Assembly: GCA_035544955.1 (NCBI GenBank)
Contig: DASZZN010000007.1
Location: 62,001-126,000, forward strand
DNA from: Candidatus Dormiibacterota bacterium
Lineage (GTDB): Bacteria > Chloroflexota > Dormibacteria > CF-121
Length of the DNA: 64,000 nucleotides
Reading direction: 5' to 3'
Under the pieces are notes generated by a model. The model was given only the letters and a program-made list of their open reading frames with translations. It was not told the DNA's origin and ran no database searches. Shown here in pieces: positions 57,944 through 64,000 of this stretch (its first letter is position 1; each line of letters starts with the position of its first letter). Both the position numbers and the translations under genes were made by a program.

Positions 57944-59119
57944 AACGGCCGCGATTTCTCCGGGCAGCCTGACCTGCTCCGTCGTCCCTCTGACAAGATC
58001 TTCGATGGTGTAGCAACCCCCACCCTGGCAGGAAAACGCCGCATGCGTCTCGTCGAGCCACTGGCTCGGGCCGCTGCTGTAGGTTGACTTAATGGTGACC
58101 GATCCGTCGCGCCAGATCCCAGCGCCGGTTCTCGGTCCATAGATCTCACTGAAGATCACAGCGTGGCCGCTGGGCGAGAGGGCCGCCCAGTTCATCTCGC
58201 TCGCGTCGGCGTAGGTGTAGGTCGGGTTCTGCACGCTGGACCAGTCGGCGGCCATGATGCAATGGCAGCGCGCGGCGACACAGGCCGTGCCGGCCCGAGA
58301 CAGGGGCCCCACCACCGGACAGGTCATCCCACCGAGATAGCCGAGGTTCTCACCGCCCGAGGAATTGACGAGTGAATACGCAGTCGCCGCGTTCGGATTC
58401 GGCGCACCAGCGAAGGCGGGCATTCGCGCCACCACGAGGTTGCCGCTGTGCCAGCCGACTGGCCATCCGTAAAGGCTCGCCGTACGCTCGACCTCAACCG
58501 GATGGCCGCCATCCCGCAGGTCCTGAACGGTCACCGTTGAGATCATCGGCCCGACATTCGACCAATCGAAGACACCGATCGCGATCCGCTGGTCATCGGG
58601 GCTGACCGAAAACACCGCGCGCGTTTTGGCCGTGGGGCTTGGCATAGAGGTAGCTAGACCCGTCGATCCGTCCCGTCCCAGGTAGCGCACGGCGGTCGGC
58701 CCATCCGGAAAATAGACCCGCGCGTTCGAGGTGCTGACAGTCGGTAGGAATGCATCGCAGCAAACACCCGCGTTGGGCAGCGCCGACTGGCGCGGATAGG
58801 CAATGAACTGGGTTGTAGGAGCGGCCATACCCGAAGGCGAGCCGCCGGCGGCGGAGCCGGGGAATGGCACAGGCTTCTGATCGCCATTGGCCGCCGTCGC
58901 CTGGGCGACCGTGCGCCCGTCAACGCCAATCAGACTGACGGTGTAATGGGCCGGGTTACTCTGGCTCATGACGACCATCAGCGGCGCGACGCCCGGCGTG
59001 GCGGAGGCGGATGGGGAAGCGGGCGGTGTTGGAGATTGCCCTGTAGCAGCAGGCGGGGCTCCAGCCGTTGCCTGGCAGCCACTCAGGAGAACGACGACGA
59101 ACGGGATGATCCGGCGCAC
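57926..59119 (-). CDS. Lipoprotein of unknown function
   Basis: 397 residues. MRRIIPFVVVLLSGCQA is a lipoprotein signal with lipobox LLSGC, then a Pro/Ser/Thr/Ala linker and an extracytoplasmic beta-rich domain (FSVSPDDQRIAIGVFDWSNV, LSPSGHAVIFSEIYG), resembling a WD40/TolB-like propeller by its SPDD and SPSG repeats. Cysteine-rich (VCCDAFL, CVAARCHCIMA). Family not recognised. It lies just after the yacL-side ispD on the same strand. Confidence 0.7.
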   Translation of the reverse strand: MRRIIPFVVVLLSGCQATAGAPPAATGQSPTPPASPSASATPGVAPLMVVMSQSNPAHYTVSLIGVDGRTVAQATAANGDQKPVPFPGSAAGGSPSGMAAPTTQFIAYPRQSALPNAGVCCDAFLPTVSTSNARVYFPDGPTAVRYLGRDGSTGLATSMPSPTAKTRAVFSVSPDDQRIAIGVFDWSNVGPMISTVTVQDLRDGGHPVEVERTASLYGWPVGWHSGNLVVARMPAFAGAPNPNAATAYSLVNSSGGENLGYLGGMTCPVVGPLSRAGTACVAARCHCIMAADWSSVQNPTYTYADASEMNWAALSPSGHAVIFSEIYGPRTGAGIWRDGSVTIKSTYSSGPSQWLDETHAAFSCQGGGCYTIEDLVRGTTEQVRLPGEIAAVLPGGL

Positions 59120-59152
59120 AAAGCTCCTAACGCCTTTGCGCCCGCGATGGTT

Positions 59153-59866
59153 TCATCCGTCGGAGGCAAACGATCCACGAGGCCGCCGGCGGGCGGCGAT
59201 CGCGCCGGCACGCGCGAGATCCTCGGGCGTCGTTATCTTGATGTTGTCCGGTTCGCCTTCGAGGACGGACACGTCGCCACCGGCCCATTCGACAACCGAG
59301 GCGGTGTCCGTGCCGATGAATCCCTGACGAGCGGCCTTGTTGTGGGCCTCAAGCAGCCAGGTTGCCTGGAAAGCCTGTGGCGTCTGCACTGTCCACAGGT
59401 TAGGCGGGTATCCAGCGATCCATCCATCGGCCACCAGCGCGGTGGCTCGCCCCACCGGAAGTCCCGGGATGCATCCGACTGTATGGGCGACGCCGGCAAT
59501 CAGCCGCTCAACCAGGGCAGGGCTGGCAAAGGGTCGGACGGCGTCATGGACGAGCACGGTGTCGACTTCGCCGGCGTCGATACGCGCCGCGAGCGAGCGA
59601 AGGCCGGCAAATTCGGAACGATGGCGCTGGTCGCCACCCGCCACCACCGCGGTGAGCTTCGTAAAGCGGGCGCGAAGCGACTCGCATCGGGGGAGATCCG
59701 CCTCCCGAGCGACCAGTACGACTTGCCCAACAAGCGCGATGGACTCGAAAAGCCCAAGCGAGTGCTCGAGGATCGATCGCCCGTCGACTTCCATGAACAC
59801 CTTGTTGACGCGAGCCCCCATTCGCGTCCCTTGCCCTCCAGCCACGACGATGGCGGCGGCCGTCAT
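59153..59866 (-). CDS. ispD: IspD-like cytidylyltransferase, substrate arm degenerate
   Basis: 237 residues. The nucleotide loop is canonical: AAIVVAGGQGTRMGARVNKV with Arg15 and Lys22; VLVHDAVRPFASPALV and DNIKITTPEDLARA are in place. But the substrate arm reads LPVGRATALVADGWIAGYPP then NLWTVQTPQAF, so the E. coli Thr140 equivalent is Ala141 and Arg157 is Pro154. IspD makes CDP-methylerythritol; with the arm lost, this copy may need another subunit or act on another sugar phosphate (TarI-like). Its start overlaps the ispD-like fragment stop by 4 bp. Confidence 0.87.
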   Translation of the reverse strand: MTAAAIVVAGGQGTRMGARVNKVFMEVDGRSILEHSLGLFESIALVGQVVLVAREADLPRCESLRARFTKLTAVVAGGDQRHRSEFAGLRSLAARIDAGEVDTVLVHDAVRPFASPALVERLIAGVAHTVGCIPGLPVGRATALVADGWIAGYPPNLWTVQTPQAFQATWLLEAHNKAARQGFIGTDTASVVEWAGGDVSVLEGEPDNIKITTPEDLARAGAIAARRRPRGSFASDG

Positions 59867-60096
59867 GGCGCGGGCAACACACGCACACGGACATGGGCGG
59901 CTTCACACAACCCCATCATGTCGGTAATCGACGTCTCGGCCCCTGCCATGCGGGTCATCGCATCGACGAGCGCCTCTCGATCGAAGACCCAGGGGCCGAT
60001 CACCTGGACGAGCGTTTCCCGAGGCACGGTTCGGCGCACCATCCCGTCGACAACATCTTTGACGGTATCACTCATCGGGATGGTATAAACCCCCAC
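59863..60096 (-). CDS. IspD-like C-terminal-half fragment coupled to ispD
   Basis: 77 residues from GTG 60096. VYTIPMSDTVKDVVDGMVRR, then TVPRETLVQVIGPWVFDREA and TDMMGLCEAAHVRVRVLP align with IspD residues ~130-205: Thr11 and Arg26 occupy the Thr140 and Arg157 positions. The N-terminal nucleotide loop and C-terminal KITTPED are missing. The same frame stays open upstream to TGA at 60397-60399 with no ATG/GTG/TTG (it reads through RILIDTHPTPQTD), so it may be longer, frameshifted from yacL, or a pseudogene. Stop overlaps the next ispD ATG by 4 bp. Confidence 0.6.
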   Translation of the reverse strand: MGVYTIPMSDTVKDVVDGMVRRTVPRETLVQVIGPWVFDREALVDAMTRMAGAETSITDMMGLCEAAHVRVRVLPAP

Positions 60097-60310
60097 CCTG
60101 CCCTCCCCGAACGTCTCAAACGCTCGCCTGGCACTAAAGCGCCGCTCGCGTGGGCCGACGGGCCCGGCAAGCGGGGGAGCGTGGCTAAGGTCCGTCTGGG
60201 GCGTGGGATGCGTGTCGATGAGGATCCGTTGGGCAGCTGGGGCGTCGTGGAGGGCTTCGCCGAGGCGCGCGATGAACCCCGGGCCAGGCTCGACCGTCAG
60301 GACGGTGGTG

Positions 60311-61429
60311 TCAGCGACCGGTTCCGCCGCCGCCCGAGGCTCTCCGCAATGGTTTGGGCCGTCCCATGGTCGACTCGCTGGCCGGGGTGGCGAAGATCAT
60401 GCGCCCAGCCGCGGTCTGCAGCACCGAGGTCACGATCACCCCGATCGTCTGGTTCATGTAGCGGCGGCCGTTCTCGACCACGATCATGGTGCCGTCATCG
60501 AGGTACGCCACGCCCTGGTTCTGCTCCTTCCCTTCCTTGATCACCTGGACGTTCATCTCCTCGCCGGGGATAACAACCGGCTTGAGCGCGTTCGCCAGGT
60601 TGTTCAGGTTGAGGATGCGCACACCCTCGAGCTGGGCCACTCGATTGAGGTTGTAGTCGTTGGTCATGATCGCGGCGTTCCGCTTCGTCGCCAGCTTGAT
60701 CAACTTCATGTCGACCTCGGTCACCTCGGGCACGTCTTCGTCGATGAACTCGATGTCGACCAGTGGCTCCTTCTGCAGCATGTTGAGCACCTCCAGCCCA
60801 CGCCGCCCGCGGTTTCGACGGAGCGCGTCACTGGAGTCGGCAATGTACTGGAGCTCGGCGAGCACGAAGTGCGGGACCAGCATCTTGTCCCGGAGAAAAC
60901 CGGTTTGCGCGATGTCCATGATCCGGCCGTCGATGATGACGCTGGTGTCGAGAAGAACGCCGGAGTCGACCTTGTGGGCGGGGAGCGCACCGGCCGCGCG
61001 CGCCGGACCCAACACGATCGCCATCATCTCGTGGCGTCGGTTGAGGCCGAGGGTCACGCCCCAGTAGCCGAAAACCAGAGCCACGATCAAGGAGATGACA
61101 AAGCCGAGGTACCAGGGCAGCTTGGCCAGGAACAGCCCGACAAGGGCGGCCAGCAGCAGCCCAACCAACAGTCCGACGGTTGCCGCCACCAAATCTGGCA
61201 GCGGCGTCACGTTCAGCTTATTTTCGAGCCAGAAAAAGGGCTTGGTCGTAACGTACGGGAGCCCGAAGAAGCCGAAGAGTGCGCCGGCCAATGCGGTCAG
61301 CATCAGCACGATCGCTCTCAGCGTGTAACCGTCGATTTTGGCTTCCGAGATGATGAATGAGGCGTACTCGACGCCCGCTATAAGTCCAAGCAACAGGCCC
61401 AGCAGCCGGAAGACGCGTTCCACGCGCAT
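60311..61429 (-). CDS. yacL: PIN/TRAM membrane ribonuclease-like protein YacL
   Basis: About 372 residues from ATG 61429, with AAAGGAGG eight bases upstream. Four N-terminal helices (FRLLGLLLGLIAGVEY, LRAIVLMLTALAGALFGFFG, LVAATVGLLVGLLLAALVGL, YLGFVISLIVALVFGYWG) anchor a cytosolic PIN domain: LLDTSVIIDGRIMDIAQTGF, FVLAELQYIADSSD, AAIMTNDYNLNRVA with acidic residues kept, then a TRAM domain (GVAYLDDGTMIVVENG). It is predicted to bind and cleave RNA. It lies between radA and ispD, as in Bacillus. Confidence 0.93.
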   Translation of the reverse strand: MRVERVFRLLGLLLGLIAGVEYASFIISEAKIDGYTLRAIVLMLTALAGALFGFFGLPYVTTKPFFWLENKLNVTPLPDLVAATVGLLVGLLLAALVGLFLAKLPWYLGFVISLIVALVFGYWGVTLGLNRRHEMMAIVLGPARAAGALPAHKVDSGVLLDTSVIIDGRIMDIAQTGFLRDKMLVPHFVLAELQYIADSSDALRRNRGRRGLEVLNMLQKEPLVDIEFIDEDVPEVTEVDMKLIKLATKRNAAIMTNDYNLNRVAQLEGVRILNLNNLANALKPVVIPGEEMNVQVIKEGKEQNQGVAYLDDGTMIVVENGRRYMNQTIGVIVTSVLQTAAGRMIFATPASESTMGRPKPLRRASGGGGTGR

Positions 61430-61596
61430 CGCACTCACCTCCTTTTCTCAGGATGGGCGACGCAATCTCGCGCAAGCGCGCAAAGAGAACCGCCATAGTG
61501 CCCCTAATTAAACCACGAAAATTGCGCGCCCACGGAGGTTTTGGCCGCTGAGTCCATCGGCCATCTCCCACTGTCCTGCCCAGGCTGCTTTAGGTT

Positions 61597-63051
61597 CTAA
61601 CCAAAGCAGCTGTCGAGCGCGTCCGAGATCGTGTCCGCCCGGTAGAGAGTCATGGCGGAAAGCTCGGGATCGCGCAGCTCGGCGGCGGCCGGGATCACGG
61701 CCCGCTTGAAGCCGAGGCGGTGGGATTCCAGGAGGCGGCGCTCCAGCTGGCTCACCCGGCGGACCTCGCCGCTGAGGCCGAGCTCACCGATGGCCACCAG
61801 GTCGGCCCCGGCCGGCCGGTTGCGCTTGTTGGATGCGATCGCCAGCGCGACGGCCAGGTCTGCGGCCGGCTCGGTCAGGCGTACACCGCCCGCGGCGTTG
61901 ACGAAAACGTCGTCCCCGCCGAGGTCGAGGTGGGCGCGCCGCTCGAGCACCGCGATCAGCATGTGGAGCCGGTTGAGGTCGATGCCGTTGACCGACCGGC
62001 GCGGCGCGCCGAACCGGCTGGGCGTGGTCAGGCTCTGCAGCTCGACGAGAAGCGGCCGGCTGCCCTCGAGCGCGACGTGGACGACATTGCCCACCTCGCT
62101 CAGCGAGCGGTCCTGCAGGAACGCCCGACTGGGGTCGCTGACCTCGTGCATCCCGCTGTCGCGCATCTCGAAGACACCAATCTCATCGGTCGAACCAAAG
62201 CGGTTCTTCTGGCTGCGCAAGATACGGAAGCTGTGATGCCGCTCGCCCTCGAGGTAGAGCACGGTGTCGACGATGTGCTCGAGCACGCGGGGGCCGGCGA
62301 TCGCGCCCTCCTTATTGACGTGGCCCACGAGGAAGATCGGGATGTGGCTGCTCTTGGCCAGCAGCATCAGCCGGCCAGCGCACTCGCGCACCTGGCTGAC
62401 GCTGCCGGGCGCCGAGGTGACGCCGCCCAGGAAAACGGTCTGGATCGAGTCGATGACGGCCATCATCGGGCGCGCCTTTTCAAGATGCTCAACGATGCCG
62501 TCGAGGTCATTCTCGGCGAGCACCATCAGGCGGTCGCCCTCGATGCCAAGACGCTGCGCCCGCAGCTTCAGTTGCTGAACCGATTCCTCGCCGGACACGT
62601 AGAGCACCGGGCCGTACGAGCCGGCCACCTCGCTGGCGAGCTGCAGCAGCAGGGTCGACTTGCCAATGCCGGGGTCGCCCCCGACCAGCACCAGGGAGCC
62701 GGGCACGATGCCGCCACCCAGCACCTGGTTGAGCTCTCGCATGGCGAGCCGGAGCCGGTTGGCCTGGGTAAAGCGGACTTGCGCCAGCGGCACGGGCTGG
62801 GCGGTCGAGACGCTGACCCGCCGCGCGCCCGAGTGCGACGCCGGTTCCCCCCGGACCTGTTCCTCGACGTAACTGTTCCAGTTGCCGCACTCCGGACACC
62901 GGCCCACCCATTTCGTCGACTGGTTGCCGCACTCCTGGCAGGCGAAGATGGTACGCGGCCCGGATTTCACGCTCGCCTTTCCACCCCGGGGCTCGCTGAT
63001 GTCATCTTCACGTTCGGCAGTAACTATAGGGTTGGTCTGCGACAGCTGCAT
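61597..63051 (-). CDS. radA: DNA repair protein RadA (Sms)
   Basis: 484 residues. N-terminal C4 zinc finger FACQECGNQSTKWVGRCPEC; Walker A GGDPGIGKSTLLL; the RadA-specific KNRFGSTDEIGVFEM; and a C-terminal Lon-like domain (VNAAGGVRLTEPAADLAVAL, AIGELGLSGEVRRV). It is a DNA branch-migration helicase in recombination and repair. First gene of the radA-yacL-ispD string. Confidence 0.96.
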   Translation of the reverse strand: MQLSQTNPIVTAEREDDISEPRGGKASVKSGPRTIFACQECGNQSTKWVGRCPECGNWNSYVEEQVRGEPASHSGARRVSVSTAQPVPLAQVRFTQANRLRLAMRELNQVLGGGIVPGSLVLVGGDPGIGKSTLLLQLASEVAGSYGPVLYVSGEESVQQLKLRAQRLGIEGDRLMVLAENDLDGIVEHLEKARPMMAVIDSIQTVFLGGVTSAPGSVSQVRECAGRLMLLAKSSHIPIFLVGHVNKEGAIAGPRVLEHIVDTVLYLEGERHHSFRILRSQKNRFGSTDEIGVFEMRDSGMHEVSDPSRAFLQDRSLSEVGNVVHVALEGSRPLLVELQSLTTPSRFGAPRRSVNGIDLNRLHMLIAVLERRAHLDLGGDDVFVNAAGGVRLTEPAADLAVALAIASNKRNRPAGADLVAIGELGLSGEVRRVSQLERRLLESHRLGFKRAVIPAAAELRDPELSAMTLYRADTISDALDSCFG

Positions 63052-63059
63052 GTCGCGTT

Positions 63060-63650
63060 CTAGCTACTGGAGCGCGGCGGGCGGCTGAGCGGTCCGACGG
63101 TCCGGCCATGCTGCGAGTCAGAGATCAGCGTCGCCAGCCGTTTCTGCCGGGTCTCCTCCCGCTTGGCGCTGATCACCCAGTAGATTGCGGTCTTCCTGTA
63201 CGAGGGCGGCTGGCTCTCGAAAAACGCCCACGCCTTCTTGTTGGCGCGAAATGTCCGCTCCGCTTCGGGATCCAGTTTGGAATTCGTCCGCTGTTCGTAG
63301 CTATAGATCGCCGACCGTTCATCGGTCCGCCGCTCGAAGGCCTTGAGGCCGGCCGGTCGCATACGCCCTTGCTTGATCAACTCCCTGGCTCGGGCGATGT
63401 TGATCGCGCTCCACGTGCTGCGCGGCTTGCGAGGGGTTATCCGATTCGAATAACTAACGTCGTCGATGCCCTTGCGGACGCCGTCGATCCACCCGAAGCA
63501 GAGTTCTTCGTCGACGAGCTCCTGCCAGGTGATGCTCGGTTTTCCCGAATCACGCCGGTAGAACCCAACAAACAACTCGGTCGCGGTCGTGTGGTTGTCC
63601 TCGAGCCAGGCGCGGAGCTCAGCAGCGGTGGCGAAGAACCTGGGCTTCAT
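63060..63650 (-). CDS. YdeI/OmpD-associated family protein
   Basis: 196 residues. FFATAAELRAWLEDNHTTAT, YRRDSGKPSITWQELVDEEL, CFGWIDGVRKGIDD, SYSNRITPRKPRSTWSAINI and FFESQPPSYRKTAIYWVISA are the YdeI family hallmarks. Function in the cytosol is unknown; related proteins affect polymyxin or antimicrobial-peptide susceptibility. It lies nine bases upstream of radA, co-directional. Confidence 0.9.
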   Translation of the reverse strand: MKPRFFATAAELRAWLEDNHTTATELFVGFYRRDSGKPSITWQELVDEELCFGWIDGVRKGIDDVSYSNRITPRKPRSTWSAINIARARELIKQGRMRPAGLKAFERRTDERSAIYSYEQRTNSKLDPEAERTFRANKKAWAFFESQPPSYRKTAIYWVISAKREETRQKRLATLISDSQHGRTVGPLSRPPRSSS

Positions 63651-63715
63651 CTCAGCGCCAGAATAGTGGGAGGCTGGCAGAGAGGGCCGGCGATCGCGCC
63701 GGCCCTCCTCAGCGG

Positions 63716-64000
63716 TTAGTCGCCCTGCTGGTTGTTCTGGTCGTTTCCCTGATCGAGCAGGTCTTCGCCTTGCTGGATCAACTGGCGCGCCTGGTGTTCG
63801 TTGATCGCCGTGCCGCCGAAGGCGGCGGCATTGAGCATGGAGATCATCTGGCCCGCGATCGTGTTCCGCTTGCTCGTCAGGGCAATCAAGCTGTTTTCGA
63901 TTCGCGTGTAGGTCGCACCGTTGCCCTCGAGCGCCTTGGTCGATTGCTTCAACGTGGACAGGCCAAGCTCACCCACAGGAGCATTGATCTGCTTGTAGAC
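63716..64000 (-). CDS. C-terminal part of an unidentified protein, cut by window end
   Basis: The frame is open to 64000, reading VYKQINAPVGELGLSTLKQS at the edge and SLIALTSKRNTIAGQMISML, then NEHQARQLIQQGEDLLDQGN to the stop. Helical, Gln/Asn-rich, with no cysteines. It looks like the helical tail of a larger, perhaps secreted, protein; similar tails follow some bacterial phosphoesterases, but I cannot assign it. The real start lies outside the window. Confidence 0.6.
   Translation of the reverse strand, partial: VYKQINAPVGELGLSTLKQSTKALEGNGATYTRIENSLIALTSKRNTIAGQMISMLNAAAFGGTAINEHQARQLIQQGEDLLDQGNDQNNQQGD

Noticed and set aside
60203-61360. 385-codon plus-strand open frame
   Set aside because: Antisense to yacL; no family resemblance.
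61720-63063. 447-codon plus-strand open frame
   Set aside because: Antisense to radA, which has all its motifs; translation is Arg/His/Gln-rich without fold features.
1-64000. CRISPR arrays, transposases, prophage modules
   Set aside because: No regularly spaced repeats, no DDE/HUH transposase or phage structural motifs were seen on either strand.

Overview
This 64 kb window is a GC-rich bacterial chromosome segment, gene dense and coding on both strands, with no recognisable prophage, insertion sequence, CRISPR array or rRNA. Its content is a mosaic: an archaeal-type ATP-dependent DNA ligase, KaiC-like ATPase, NarL-type kinases, ECF sigma factor, DUF4386/DUF427/DUF5946/DUF488 families, and a Bacillus-like radA-yacL-ispD-ispF-cysS-rlmB-yacP gene string. 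This suggests an uncultured soil lineage near Chloroflexota/Dormibacterota or deep Actinobacteriota. That placement is inference from gene content only.

Layout. 1-3.7 kb: the start of a membrane EAL-domain (c-di-GMP) protein cut by the window edge, two DUF4386 membrane proteins with a divergent TetR regulator, and a TMEM175-like channel. 3.7-14.4 kb: DNA ligase-Nudix operon, DUF1684, a methyltransferase-OsmC fusion, GreA, DUF488, YceI with divergent HxlR, AI-2E-type permease, DinB, cyclase, RibD-like reductase, DUF5946. 14.4-20.5 kb: methyltransferase plus ECF sigma factor, STAS protein, amidase with a tiny upstream ORF, HELTH protein, an aldo/keto reductase remnant, another methyltransferase, EthD. 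20.5-31.7 kb: a signalling-rich block: LapA-KaiC-receiver operon, SnoaL protein, an S51-like protein with a CysRS-type tail, a CarD/TRCF-RID protein, EamA, then a phosphorelay island with a receiver-kinase hybrid, a dual receiver, a PAS kinase with a decayed ATPase, two LuxR-HTH-only proteins, a HTH-MEDS sensor and a complete NarL regulator. 31.7-45 kb: thioesterase, thioredoxin-DUF4395 pair, a frameshifted SnoaL gene, DUF427, amine oxidoreductase, benzoate-CoA-ligase family enzyme, KGG protein, tRNA-Tyr and tRNA-Thr, ParB-like protein, polysaccharide deacetylase, PAP2-lipid kinase fusion, PAP2, CHAP-SH3 hydrolase.

45-63 kb holds housekeeping genes on the minus strand: yacP, rlmB, cysS, ispF, ispD on one side and an ispD-like fragment, a second ispD, PIN/TRAM yacL and radA on the other. 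The string is interrupted by a 7.7 kb cargo (kinase-regulator-MMPL exporter, methyltransferase, MFS, lipoprotein). The main lead is isoprenoid biosynthesis: none of the three IspD-related reading frames has a full canonical active site, and their losses are complementary. The one beside ispF lost the nucleotide-loop Arg/Lys. The one beside yacL kept these but lost the substrate-arm Thr/Arg. A third, coupled partial frame keeps the arm residues. Because IspD active sites are built across a dimer interface, a hetero-oligomeric cytidylyltransferase is a testable possibility. A second lead is the 26-31.7 kb island, in which receivers, histidine-box domains and DNA-binding domains sit on separate genes.
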